Source of the DNA: Glycine soja
Taxonomy: Eukaryota; Streptophyta; Magnoliopsida; Fabales; Fabaceae
Reading direction: 5' to 3'
Assembly (NCBI RefSeq): GCF_004193775.1
Contig: NC_041018.1
Coordinates: 36,558,608-36,622,607, forward strand
Length of the DNA stretch: 64,000 nucleotides
A model generated the notes under the pieces. That model was not told where the DNA came from, ran no database searches, and saw only the letters and a program-made list of their open reading frames with translations. Below, in pieces: positions 25,236 to 35,822 of this stretch (position 1 is its first letter; every line of letters begins with the position of its first letter). Position numbers and translations under genes: made by a program.

Positions 25236-25814
25236 TGGCCTTTTTTTTATATGGATTACAAATTTTTTTTAATAAAAAAACCAAAAATAAAAAAAATTTG
25301 CAATGATAAAACAAATGAATTCACATAATATTTTAATGATTAATTTTAATTCAGTTATTGCTTAAATTCAGTTATTAATTTTAATTATCATCATACTGAA
25401 TTATTATACCGTTGATACGTTTGAGTTCTTTACAAGTACGTACAATTATAGCTCTAATCACTTCTGATCTTTCTAAGTTGGTATTTGGCAACGCTTGTTT
25501 GATTCCAGCAACAACAATGTCACCAATATAAGCATATCATCTTACTAATTGGTTAAATTTAGCAATGATAAAATTTAATTTAGTCATTAATTAAAAATAA
25601 TTTATTTCAAAAACATGACCAAATTTTTTCAAAAATAATGGGATAATATTAGACATTACAAAAAACTATTATATATAAGTTGCAACAAATTTAGAATCAA
25701 CATACGATAAAACAATTATTATAAGACAACTATTATATAAATAAATTGTTCATAATAATTAAAATGTTAATAGTAATTAAAATGTTTGAAATCCTAAAAT
25801 GTTTATAAACATGG

Positions 25815-26836
25815 TCAATAAAGCACACGGTTAAGGATGAGATTAATGAATTCAAAAATGATTTCCATGTCAGCTTTCAAGGACAATGTTTCGCATAAAT
25901 GTTTTCATCCAACTCCAATTTTAAGTGTCTTCCTCCAATGATTGAACACAAGTCGGCATTCTGCAACGTTCTCCAAGTGCAAATGAGTCCAGCCTTTGTC
26001 TTTAAGAAAATAATACATACTGCTTGGAACGTCCTGATATTAAGAATAATGTTATGTCAGCAATTTATGTAATGAAATTTAAAACTTGAAAAATAAAAAA
26101 AAATGTTGACAACTAAATTAGGAAGTTGCTTACCAGACTGCTATAGGTAACTTTCTGCTCAGTGAGATAAACCTTGAAGGTGACAGTACCTGACACTTGA
26201 TGATATAAAGAGTGTCATCTTGGGAATGATCTGGGCAGACAACTAGTCTTGAATATGATAAGAAAAAAATGCACTCTTACCATAATGAGTTAAGAATACT
26301 AGATGATCTATGGTCAACTAGTAAAAATCTCCTAGTGTTGTCCACCCTGCTACAATGGCTGGTTGGTTCAAATCTTTGTTGTACACAATATTATGATAAT
26401 TTCCGTCTTTGTCAACCAAATGTCATACACCGTCAAGTACGTCCTTCCACTTGACAGCATATACTTTACTAACTTCACCGAAAATTTACATGTCATATTA
26501 CAAAATAAGGTTGGTTAGTTACACGAAATAACATAAAAATTAAATGTTAATTAAATCAAAATGAACATGACCTGGTCCCAGGCGTGAACGGTCTGGAAAA
26601 AAAGCCTCTGGTGGAGCCGCGACATTCTGCATCATGTTTGCCATTTCCCTCCATTCTCCATGCTCTTCAATTGTTAATTCTGACATAATCAAGCAATTAA
26701 CAGACATTCAAGCAATTAACATAATTAACATTCAAGTAACTATATGTTAATTCTTACTAGGCACATTCGCAAGAAGCTGCTCTAGTTCCTCATTGAGGCT
26801 AGTCCAACGTGATGACGAGGGACCAGAGTGTGACAT
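25815..26836 (-). pseudogene. B3 DNA-binding-domain gene, broken, inside the MULE
   Basis: Exons on the minus strand: 26836-26758 (MSHSGPSSSRWTSLNEELEQ, then LLANVP), 26679-26572 (TIEEHGEWREMANMMQNVAA, then PPEAFFPDRSRL), about 26480-26134, and 26033-25815. The first two exons join in frame through GT-AG sites. The third contains VYAVKWKDVLDGV, then HLVDKDGNYHNIVYNKDLNQ, then WTTLGDFY, each separated by an in-frame stop. The fourth contains YYFLKDKGWTHLHLENVAEC, then LKIGVG followed by TGA, then LKADMEIIFEFINLILNRVL. The ending GD/AD-x-IIFEF-N-VL and the preceding KIG pattern fit the C-terminal half of a plant B3 domain. Such proteins are nuclear DNA-binding factors. At least three in-frame stops make it a pseudogene. 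The B3 assignment comes from pattern, not alignment. Confidence 0.6.
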
Positions 26837-26929
26837 TCTGAAATATATTTGACAAAATAATATTTTAGTATTTTTATTCTACTAACATTTTCCCGTTTCT
26901 AATCTAATTTTTCATTCTCAATTGTAAAA

Positions 26930-27010
26930 ATCTAATCTAATCTACTAATATTTTTGTATGTTTGTTTTAAAAATCTAATCTAATCTAATCTAATCTAAAT
27001 TGTAATCTAA
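26930..27010. repeat. TAATC pentanucleotide tract
   Basis: Short runs of taatc repeats (aatctaatctaatctaatct and variants) sit between the first B3 exon and the right MULE end. Confidence 0.8.
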
Positions 27011-27114
27011 TCCTACTAACATTTCTCAGATAAACTGAATAATAAATAAACAAAACTCAATATAAATATTGTTCTTTTTTCCTATTTTTTTATAATAAAA
27101 ATCATTTTTTTTAA

Positions 27115-27290
27115 AAATAAACTCATACGGATTAACAATTCATATAAGCCATACGAATTGATAATACATATGAAGGAATTTTTTTTATAAAAAAAAACGC
27201 TATACAGATTGACAATTTGTATGACTTTTTCACTAACAGAAAAAATATTTTTTAAAAAATAAATTCATACGGATTGCCAATCCGTATGAA
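27115..27290. repeat. Subterminal palindromes of the second MULE (right side)
   Basis: Three or four diverged units of the palindrome tacggattg-caatccgta, for example the clean copy at about 27268-27287, mirror the left-side units. A further related unit lies just outside the element near 27583, which hints at another relic there. Confidence 0.55.
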
Positions 27291-27451
27291 CTATAAGAAG
27301 AAGATGATTTCGGAAATGCACAGTGACTTGTATGGACGAGTCACTGTGCCGCTTTTATATTAAAGGATGAAGGGCATTTTTGCCCTTTCATCCACGTTAC
27401 TGGGTGCCCCAACAAAAATGTCGGGTGCCCCAAGCAACTGCCGCCACTTTA

Positions 27452-29082
27452 TAGGCCATGGCCCATAATATTGAGTACCAGCTTTCACAGCATACACCCC
27501 ATAGGAGGGATTTTCTTCTTGCACCCATCAAATGTTTTCATACACCCAGCAGTGAGAGGAAAAAACCAAAAACATCCTTACGTATACAGATTGACATGAC
27601 ACTCTAACCAACTAAGCTAATAGACCAATTATGTTAAAAAATAATCAACACCACTATATATAACACTAAAAATTTTAATGTATATTTAATACACATATAA
27701 GTTTACATAATAAATTTTGTAACAATTAATTTTGATCTAATAATGTATTTGTTCACATATATAACTATAAAATTTTGTCATTGTATATTTGATCCTTGAA
27801 CTTAAGATCAAGCATAATTTAATTTTTTATCTAGAGTAAATTTTTTTAAGACATTTGTTATATCCACTTCTTTTTTTCTAAGTATACTCCCCTTATTATT
27901 ATAAATACTCGTTATATCCAAAATATTCTTATATCATCATTCCAAAAAGTATATTATAAAAATGTTTAAATTTTTGTACTCTGAAAAGTTATGGAATACA
28001 AAAATTTAAACATCATTATCAAATGTACTTTTCATAACACATAATTATAAGTTCTGGAAAGTACTTTCTAGAATACAATTTAATTTTTTTATTCTGGAAA
28101 GTACTTTCCAAAAGTTAAAATTTTTTTGGAAAGTACTTTTCAAAATTTAATGAAAAAAACATGTTACTTATGCTCCAAAATCCAAAAATATGATCATTTC
28201 AGTAAAATGACAGATAAAGAAAGTATTCTAACGTGCCTATACCCCATCACTTGAACCTTTAACCAAATTATACAACATTTGCAAACCATCTATGGAGATT
28301 CAAAGCTTGTAAGCACTTTTCCTAGTTTGTAGCAAAAGGATAAAGCTACCAGATCACTAAAACCAAGAAACTAAGGAAGAAATGAATGTTTTGTTGTCAT
28401 GGAATTAAAAATGGAGTGAAAGAAATGGAAGATTCTATTGAAAGAAAGAAAAAATGTTTTGTTGTCATGGAAGGAGTGCATTGTTAGGGGGGAGTGTGCA
28501 ATTGAGTGAGGGAAAGAAGAGAGAGTTTAAGATAAGGTTATTTAAGTCATTTGGGTTTAAAAAGAAGAAGAAGGGGAGTGGTTAGATTTGATTTGGTGAT
28601 AGCAAACCGTGCCTATGAAGGCACTTGCTATGTACACCTCTCATTTTCTAAGAACACCTTCATTCGTTCTCATTAGTTTTTAACTACTCATTGTATTTGT
28701 TTTCCTTATATCGGTACATCCAAATGTAACGCCCTTCATTACAATAAAATTCTTGTAATTAAAAATATTCTTTAATACTTAATTAATATAATTTTTTACA
28801 AATTACAATTGTCTGAAATACCTCAAATATTATAAATAAGACTGAATCCTTACAAAGTAAACCATTCTCAAATATGGGCATCTAACAAACACTAGCAATT
28901 TTTAAGTTTCCTATGTTCCAATAGTTTCTCACTTGTGTTCTGAATGTGTTATGAAAACAACACTTCTAATGAGATATAATCCCAATGAGTAAAACAAATT
29001 CTAAAAGAAGTTCACAAACATTGCTATTCTCGGCTAGTGCAATAATCCTTAAAATAAATCATGGTATCCGTAATGAATTTAA

Positions 29083-29085
<3 letters not shown>
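27452..29085. other. Intergenic DNA before the viral locus
   Basis: No gene is supported. Near 27510-27600 text resembling cacccatcaaatgttttcat and catacacccagcagtgag suggests an old transposon end. A repeated gaaagtacttt motif occurs at 28050-28140. From about 28725 (tgtaacgcccttcattacaa) to the microsatellite the DNA resembles the start of a gypsy-type LTR, in which case the viral sequence would have inserted within that LTR; this is weak. Confidence 0.4.

Positions 29086-29171
<86 letters not shown>
29086..29171. repeat. (AT)n microsatellite bordering the viral locus, left
   Basis: More than 40 uninterrupted AT units lie directly beside the left end of the inverted pararetrovirus copies. 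The open frames reading IYIYIY across it are artefacts of the repeat. Confidence 0.95.
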
Positions 29172-29174
<3 letters not shown>

Positions 29175-29337
29175 AAGAGTTAAACAAATATGCAGAGATC
29201 AGCGCAACGAGATCAAACGAAAAGATAGGAAGTAAGAATACAATATGAAACAAATATGCAGTATGAACAAGAGTTAAACAGAAAATATAATATCAAAAGA
29301 AAACTGTAAAATAGATTAAAGTTAAAGCAACATAAAA

Positions 29338-29430
29338 GAAACCAAAGCGGTAGCAGAGCCACACAAGATCGGTAAGGGGATAAAAGAGAAGAAACCGAAA
29401 CGGCGACAGAGCTGCACAGGATCGGTCAAG
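29338..29430. repeat. Two tandem units at the left viral end
   Basis: A unit of about 51 bp (agaaaccaaagcggtagcag, with agaaaccgaaacggcgacag as its second copy) occurs twice. The right viral end has only one such unit before the microsatellite. Confidence 0.65.
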
Positions 29431-29461
29431 AGGGAGAAGAGATATGAAGAGAAAACTTGAA

Positions 29462-29583
29462 TTTATTGAAATTGAAAGAAAAGCTTACGAAGATTTTTTC
29501 CCTAGTAGAGCTTCTCTCTCTAAAATCTCAAATCTGACTATCTGGAAGGGTGCCTCACAATTGAGTCGATGACTCCTTTTATA
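29462..29583 (-). promoter_or_regulatory. Putative viral promoter and poly(A) signal, left copy
   Basis: On the minus strand TATAAAA (29583-29577) is followed about 110 bases later by AATAAA (29467-29462), the compact layout of a pararetroviral transcript start and end. Transcription from here would run outward through the microsatellite into host DNA. It corresponds base for base to the region at 37832-37953 of the other copy. Confidence 0.5.
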
Positions 29584-29659
29584 GCCAAATTGTTTTACTG
29601 TTGCTATAGTATCGGTTATGTGACCAGAATTATTTGTACAATACAAGTAAATTGCAATT

Positions 29660-31140
29660 AATCATCATTTAAAGAAATACCAAAACAATCATCTTCGTTT
29701 TGGTAAAAAGGATCATCTTCTTATGAAGAGTTAGTTTCTTCCTTTTTTGAGGAGGAACCTTCATCTTCTTCTTGCTGCAGGATCTATAAGAATTCTTTGA
29801 GATTTTTGGCCAGACTTTCTTTTGATCTAGCACTTGCAAGGAATGCAGCAAGTTGGGACTTCTGGTTAAGAAACAACGAAGTCTTAGGATCAGCTGCTTT
29901 GAGGAGCTCGGGATGAGCCTTAAACCAAAGCCTGACCTGTTCTAGTTCTACTTTGGATACATCAAATTGTGTCCACCACTTTACAAAGGCATGCCTCTGT
30001 AGTGACGGGAAATTCTTGTTCCCTTCGATTTTGTTGTACCTGTATTGCCAGGAGAAAATCCAAGATAAAGCAAAACTAGAAAAATATTTGAGGTCTGTTG
30101 GAATTCTTGATTCCTCGGAATTGTATAGTTTGTTAAATTGAACATATCCTTGTTGGACTTGTTTCGGGAAAATTTCAGGTATTGGGGCGAAGAAGTCCCA
30201 CCATTAAAGAAACCAATTGGGAAAATTGTAGATTATGTTAGTCTTCAAGTAAATAAGCCATGAATGTTTGAATCTGGTATTTTGGTGCCAGAATGCTTTG
30301 GTCCAGGCATCGATATAATCCCGATAGGTATAACCTACACGATCAAAGGGTGCAGAGAATTTCTTGGCTTGATTTAGGTTTGGTCCAAATTGTCTTGGCT
30401 GCATTACTTTTAGGATCTGGATTGTTGAATGAGTGTTTAAAGATTGGCCTTTTGGATCTTTGAAATGTTTGATAGACACTGAGTTTGAGTCTATCAGTAT
30501 GAACTCATAGAAAGTCCTTGTTTTATTGATAGTAGTGGGTTTGAAATGGAATACTGGAGGGAAAGCCTTAGCTGTAGCCTTGAAGGGATTTTTGTTCCAA
30601 TATTCTGGTTCCATTTGCAAAACAGTTGAAAATTTATTTTTATCAACATAACTGTTAGTTTGTTTTGGTGGTGTTTGTGGTTGACATAGGGTTTGTTTCC
30701 CTTTAGGATTGGCAATTATTTTTTATTGTGAGGAATTTTGAATCATGGTTTGTAGGTCTCTTTCAGAATCATCATCAGATTCTGAGGCAATGTCTGCCCA
30801 AGTCTTTTTAACTATTTTTGGTAGTTTGGTTAGACCCATTTCTTGTAGGGCCTGGAGAGTTTGTACTAAGAAGGCATAGTCGGCCTTTGTTTGTTTTGCA
30901 GTTGCAGGTTTTGGGGGTTCCTAAGTGGATGACTCAGGTTTAATGGTGACTATTTGGGTCGATGACCCTTCTTTTTTGGGCTTCTAAGAAGATGCCCCAG
31001 CCTGGGTTGGTGACCCAGGGGATGTAGAAGAACTCCTTTTGATGGTTGGCTTAGGTAGGACCAACTTAAAACCTTTACGTGTGTTTTTTCCTCCCCGTAG
31101 GGAGGTTCCAGACGCCTTAGGCGGCATGAGAATTTTTCTG
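29660..31140 (-). pseudogene. Viral ORF downstream of RNase H, left copy
   Basis: The minus strand begins with MPPKASGTSLRGGKNTRKGF and continues through KTWADIASESDDDSERDLQT, EYWNKNPFKATAKAFPPVFH and HSWLIYLKTNIIYNFPNWFL to FYQNEDDCFGISLNDD near 29666. At least five stops or shifts interrupt it, including stops at 30723-30725 and 30204-30206 that recur at the same positions in the right copy. The N-terminal part is Ser/Thr/Pro-rich; the C-terminal end is acidic. The function of this ORF is unknown. It begins where the RNase H frame ends, as in the other copy. Confidence 0.7.
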
Positions 31141-31676
31141 TAAGAATTCACGGGTAAGACAGTCAGGTAGAGAGTTTGAGGTGCCCTTGATATATTCGGT
31201 ATCAAAATAAAAAATAGTTAAAATTACTTGCCATCTTGGAAAAATCTGTTCACAAGGTTTTTTACATCATTTTGTAAAATATGTTTGGCTGATTTACAAT
31301 CAACCCGAATTAAAATTTTTGATTTAATAAATCAGATTGAAATTTGGAAATGCACAAAACAATTGCTAAAACTTTTTTTAACAGTTGAATACTTTAGTTG
31401 TGTTGAATTCCAATGCTTTTATTTGTATGGAATGACATGTTCTTGGTCATGGACTCTTTGTTTGAGGATACCACCATAACCTATGTCAGATGCATCAATT
31501 TCAACAATTTTGAATGCCTGCGGAATTGGGAGATACAGACATTTTATGGATTGAACTTTGAGTTTGATGTGTTTGACAGTTTGAGTATGGATGTCAGACC
31601 AAGGAGGCTAATTTTTCTTCAGCCTATCATGTAATGGCTTGACAATATTGTTTAAGTATGGTACAAATTCTTCTAC
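31141..31676 (-). pseudogene. Viral RNase H region, left copy
   Basis: Minus-strand remnants include AFKIVEIDASDIGYGGILKQ, HWNSTQLKYST and LIRVDCKSAKHIL in shifting frames. Compared with the right copy, the C-terminal stretch is damaged: frames break between the DCKSAKH and ISRAPQTL segments and bases are missing. The catalytic acidic pattern of the first motif (E-x-D-A-S-D) can still be read. It is not translatable as one protein. Confidence 0.75.
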
Positions 31677-32522
31677 TTAGTTCAAACAACCAAGGAATCT
31701 TTGTAGCTGGGTTTTGTCTAAAATATGGTTGGGGAATTTGTCCGCGAATTCTATTGATCTATCTATGGGTATGATTGTACCCTGGTGAATGTTATGACCA
31801 AGGAATCGAATCTTTGTTTGAAATAGATTGATCTTTATTTTTGAGACAGCGAGGCTGTTTTGTTTGATGATGTGAATAAAAGTTTGTAAATGTTTAAAAT
31901 GTTGGTCTATGTTTTGGGAGATAATTAAAACATCATATTTGTAGACAATGACAAATTTTGAATAGGGATTGAAAATATTGTTTATGATGTTTTGGAATTT
32001 TGAAGGGGCGTTCTTTAGATCGAATGACATAACATTCCATTCGTATTGCCCGAAAGGTACTGTAAATGCATTTTTGTACCTATCAGATTCTTGTATATGG
32101 ATTTGCCAAAATCCGGATTTCATGTCAAATTTGGAAAATATTTTTGCAAAATTTAATCTGTTAAGTAAATCTTTTTTGTTTGGAATAGGATACCTAATCC
32201 ATTGTAATGCTTGGTTTAAAGGTTTATAATTTATGACTAAACGAGGTGTACCCCATTCAAGCTCTGATTGTTTATTGACATAGAAAGCAGCACAAGACTA
32301 CAGGCTTTTACTCTTTCTAATCAAACCTTTATCAAGCAAGTCTTTAATTTCCTTTTGGCAGTATTGGAAAAGTTCATCATTCATTTGGATTGGTCTAGCT
32401 TTTGTGGGAATTTGTTTTTCCCTAAAACCGTTCTCATAAGGGAGATTGAAAATATGTTTATTACGGTTCCAGAATGCATGTGGCAAGTCGGAACAAATGG
32501 TTAATTGGATATGTTGTAACAA
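31677..32522 (-). pseudogene. Viral reverse transcriptase, left copy, active site lost
   Basis: Two minus-strand frames, 32522-32298 and 32123-31677, with readable sequence between them, cover the finger and palm regions: QIPTKARPIQMNDELFQYCQ, TPRLVINYKPLNQALQWIRY, MKSGFWQIHIQESDRYKNAF and FLGHNIHQGTIIPIDRSIEF. The YxDD catalytic motif, intact in the right copy as YIDD, is Y-K-Y-D here (31932-31943), removing one of the two metal-binding aspartates. A TAG at 32298-32300 interrupts the frame at the same codon as in the right copy. The family is viral reverse transcriptase of Caulimoviridae; this copy cannot be active. Confidence 0.85.
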
Positions 32523-32537
32523 GATTTAGATTTTCTC

Positions 32538-32876
32538 TTATAATTGTGGTTTTTCCAATTGTGACTGAATCTTATTGAAAGAGATTTCTTCTTTTAAGAA
32601 ATTGATTTGACTAATTTTCTTTTCTATGAAATTTACATTTCTTGTGATTGGTTTAATAGAAAAATTAAATGTAATTTTTCTTCCCAAATGAGTGGTAGTT
32701 ATTCCTTCCCTAGATATCTGAAGGGGGAATAAGGCTCTAATGAAAGGTGTTCCTAAGATAACCTCATTCTTTAGGTTTTTTATCATAAGAAAGTTTGTGT
32801 TAATCCTTAGACCCTGAAGGGGGAATAAGGCTCTATGCCTATATCTATTAAAGGTTTGATGGCTACCTGGACACAT
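32538..32876 (-). pseudogene. Viral protease-region remnant joined to a movement-protein-like scrap
   Basis: A 112-codon minus-strand frame contains NTNFLMIKNLKNEVILGTPF, whose ILGTPFI is typical of the C-terminal half of retroviral-type aspartic proteases. Just upstream, in another frame, KYKYLHIGCVQVAIKPL resembles the start of the caulimovirid movement-protein core. The two parts lie about 50 bases apart, so the capsid gene normally between them is missing. A perfect 22-bp direct repeat (32718-32739 and 32814-32835) spans the joint. The protease assignment is moderate; the movement-protein scrap is tentative. Confidence 0.5.
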
Positions 32877-32942
32877 CCTATGTGTAGGTATTTGTATTTT
32901 CGACTATGTTCATAAATTGATTTTTTTTAAAGTAAATGAAAT

Positions 32943-33051
32943 TCTTCCCCTATGTCTTGTCCTAGAGGAATATTATTTTCTACATAATTTTGATTACATA
33001 GTTGAAAACTGTAGAAAATAATATTCCTCTAGGACAAGACATAGGGGAAGA
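32943..33051. repeat. Perfect 41-bp palindrome at the junction of the two viral copies
   Basis: 32943-32983 and 33011-33051 are exact reverse complements over 41 bases, with a 27-base loop between. The outer bases of the arms read tcttcccctatgtcttgtcc. Left of it lies the minus-strand copy, right of it the plus-strand copy. The right arm is followed by a repeated acataggg. Confidence 0.95.
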
Positions 33052-33060
33052 CATAGGGTT

Positions 33061-33500
33061 CAAACAGAAAGCAAATCCAAGACAAATTTTATGAGTTCGT
33101 CAAAAGAGTCCAAGTTAATGTCCTTTTCTTTGATTGGTTTCATGCTTATACCATCAAAGAAAACCTAGATTACCCATGAAAACAAGATATCATAGGTGAT
33201 CCAACAACCAATGTTATTACAAACTTGCAAATCAAAGAAGGTGAGTTAATCCAATCGGAATTACCTCCAACAACTCAATACCAATTACCAAAGGTCAAAG
33301 ACAGTAATGATAAACCTGTCATGACCACGCCATTTAAAACAAAATATGTCAATGAAGAAATAACTTCCAAAGACATCAAGAGCCTAATGGAACAGACTAA
33401 TTACACCAATAAATACCTTCAAGTTTTAGGAGAATCCATTAAAACAAAGGCAACTCCTAAACAGAAAACTCATGATGAATCTTCGTCAGATGCCCCATAG
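33061..33500 (+). pseudogene. Viral movement-protein end and capsid N-terminal region, right copy
   Basis: Frames here include VQVNVLFFDWFHAYTIKENL followed by a stop, then a 91-codon frame at 33225-33500 (SELPPTTQYQLPKVKDSNDK, then ITSKDIKSLMEQTNYTNKYL). The position ahead of the capsid core and the FFDWF pattern fit the C-terminal part of a caulimovirid movement-protein or linker region of the polyprotein. The front of the movement protein is absent: the sequence begins at the palindrome. Frames change near 33500. The precise boundary between the two proteins cannot be set. Confidence 0.5.
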
Positions 33501-33682
33501 AAAAACCCTTATTCAAACCTTTTAAGGTTAGTGAAGAGGCAAAACAAAAAATTAGGGAACTTAGGAAAAACAAATCCTTTATGGAAGGAATAGGTGACAA
33601 TAATAGTGAATTATTAAACAAGATTGATAGTTTACTTAGAGTCATCCATGAAACTCCCCAACCTTCGGAAGAAACATAAAAA

Positions 33683-34865
33683 ATGAGAACAAGAAGCACC
33701 TCTAAATTAATTAATGTTATTAATGAAGATAGTGATCAAAATTCAAAACAGGCAACTGAAATAAGTTCAGTATCTGAGAAGGATATAAATCCAATAAATT
33801 CCAGACATTGGAAAGCACCCTCCAAACTTTATTACCAAAGACCAACCACCCCTGACCTCCTGTTAGAAGAAAGAGGCGAAAATAATTTTAAAAGTTTCAG
33901 TGCAAACAACATCTATGAATGGAATATAGATGCCCAAACATAGTATAATATTATGAATACACTCCAACACGTGACAATGGTAGCCACGACTTACCAGACA
34001 TCCCATGAGTGTTCGGAGGAAACAATCATCGATATCCTAGTGGCAGGATTTTTCGGCCAATTAAAGGGATGGTAGGATAATTACCTCACTAATGATGAAA
34101 GATAAAAAATTTACGGCGCAGTCAAAACAGATCTCAATGGAAAAGTCATTACAAATGATGATAATAAGGAGATTCCTGACGCTGTTGATACCCTTATTTT
34201 TACAATAGCTCAACACTTTATCAGTGACCCATCACTTTGGAAAGATAGGTCAGCAGAATTATTATTCAATCTTAAGTGTAGAACTTTAGCAGATTTTAGG
34301 TGGTAGAGACACCTTCCTAACTAGAGTTTACACAAGAGAGGATAGCCAACAACCTTTATGGAAAGAAAAATTTCTAGCCGGTCTTCCAAGATCATTAGGA
34401 GATAAGGTTAGAGACAAAATTTATAGCCAATCTATCAATGAAGACATCCCATATGAGAGTTTAAGTTATGGTCAATTAATTTCATAAGTCCAAAAAGTAG
34501 CCTTGAAAATCTGTCAAGATGACAAAATCCAAAGACAATTAGCCAAAGAGAAGGCCCAGACAAAGAGAGATTTAGGATCTTTCTGCGAACAATTTGGACT
34601 ACCCGCCTGTCCAAAGCAAAAGAAGAAACAAAACCTTAGCAAAGAATCCCATGGAAGTAAAACCTTCACCAAAAAGAGATTTCCAAGAAGGAAATACTCG
34701 CATAAACCCTCAACCAACAAAGAGACTGAAACTTCAAAGCCAAAAATAAAACCCAAGATAACATGCTACAATTGTGGGAAACAAGGCCACATTAGCAAAT
34801 ACTGTTGGTTAAAGAAAAAATTAAGAAACCTTAAACTAGATCCAACCATTGAAGAGAAACCATAA
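33683..34865 (+). pseudogene. Viral capsid protein with zinc knuckle, right copy
   Basis: Three open segments (33683-33943, a stop-ridden 33944-34502, and 34503-34865) cover a Gag-like capsid. Readable blocks are MRTRSTSKLINVINEDSDQN, ETIIDILVAGFFGQLKGW followed by a stop, SAELLFNLKCRTLADFRW followed by a stop, and FCEQFGLPACPKQKKK. A CCHC zinc knuckle, CYNCGKQGHISKYC, is intact at 34764-34805, preceded by a Lys/Arg-rich stretch. At least eight stops or shifts occur; several follow a TGG codon or fall where one is expected. The capsid packages viral RNA or DNA through the knuckle. No capsid region is present in the left copy. Confidence 0.8.
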
Positions 34866-34886
34866 TTAAAAGAGAAAATCCAAACC

Positions 34887-35822
34887 TTGTTACAACATAT
34901 CCAATTAACTATTTGTTCCAACTTGCCACATGCATTCTGGAACCGTAAGAAACATATTGTCAATCTCCCTTATGAGAAAGATTTTAGGGAAAAACAAATT
35001 CCCACAAAAGCTAGACCAATCCAAATGAATGAAGAACTTCTCCAATACTGCCAAAAGGAAATTAAAGACTTGCTTGATAAAGGTTTGATTAGAAAGAGTA
35101 AAAGCCCGTAGTCTTGTGCTGCTTTCTATGTCAATAAAAAATCAGAGCTTGAACGGGGTACACCTCGTTTAGTCATAAATTATAAACCTTTAAACCAAGC
35201 ATTACAATGGATTAGGTATCCTATTCCAAACAAAAAAGATTTACTTAACAGATTAAATTTCGCAAAAATATTTTCCAAATTTGACATGAAATCCGGATTT
35301 TGGCAAATCCAGATACAAGAATCGGATAGGTACAAAACTGCCTTTACAATACCTTTCGAGCAATACGAATGGAATGTTATGCCATTCTGTCTAAAGAACA
35401 CCCCTTCAGAATTCCAAAAAATCATGAACGATATTTTCAATCCCTATTCAAAATTTGTCATTGTCTACATAGATGATGTTTTAATCTTCTCCCATAACAT
35501 AGACCAACATTTTAAACATTTACAAACTTTTATTCACATCATCAAACAAAATGGCCTCGCCGTCTCCAAAACAAAGATCAATCTATTTCAAACAATGATT
35601 TGATTTCTTGGTCATAACATTCACCAGGGTACAATCATACCCATAGATAGATCAATAGAATTCACGGACAAATTCTCCAACCAAATTTTAGACAAAACCC
35701 AGCTACAAAGATTCATTGATTGTTTGAACTATGTAGGAGAATGTGTACCATGCTTAAGTAATATTGTCAAGCCATTACATGATAGGCTGAAGAAAAATCC
35801 GCCTCTTTAGTCTGACATCCAT
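34887..35822 (+). pseudogene. Viral reverse transcriptase, right copy
   Basis: The frame 34887-35111 (HAFWNRKKHIVNLPYEKDFR, QYCQKEIKDLLDKGLIRKSK) ends at a TAG shared with the left copy. The palm follows, including MKSGFWQIQIQESDRYKTAF and an intact YIDD at 35466-35477. A TGA at 35601-35603, absent from the left copy, cuts the frame before LGHNIHQGTIIPIDRSIEF, and another stop lies near 35808. The protease expected between capsid and polymerase is missing: the zinc-knuckle frame ends about 20 bases before this one, so a deletion is inferred. The catalytic residues are preserved but the protein cannot be made in one piece. Confidence 0.85.

Larger units (their letters stand above)
24868..27442. 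mobile_element. Mutator-like element carrying a B3-domain gene fragment
   Basis: The ends read GGGAGTTGCTTGGGGCACCC and, reverse-complemented from the right, GGCAGTTGCTTGGGGCACCC. A perfect 9-bp direct repeat, gccacttta, lies at 24859-24867 and 27443-27451, the hallmark of Mutator-family insertion. Each terminal repeat contains the GGGGCACCCAGC-like block twice, and the arms continue into reciprocal gggcatttttgccctt and atgccaaaaataccctt. No transposase is visible; the interior instead holds a minus-strand, intron-containing B3-like gene with stops. The total is 2575 bp. The preserved duplication and ends suggest it is younger than the MULE at 8325. Confidence 0.85.

Noticed and set aside
29059..29253. 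Long IYIYIY reading frames on both strands
   Set aside because: They are translations of the (AT)n microsatellite and have no coding meaning.
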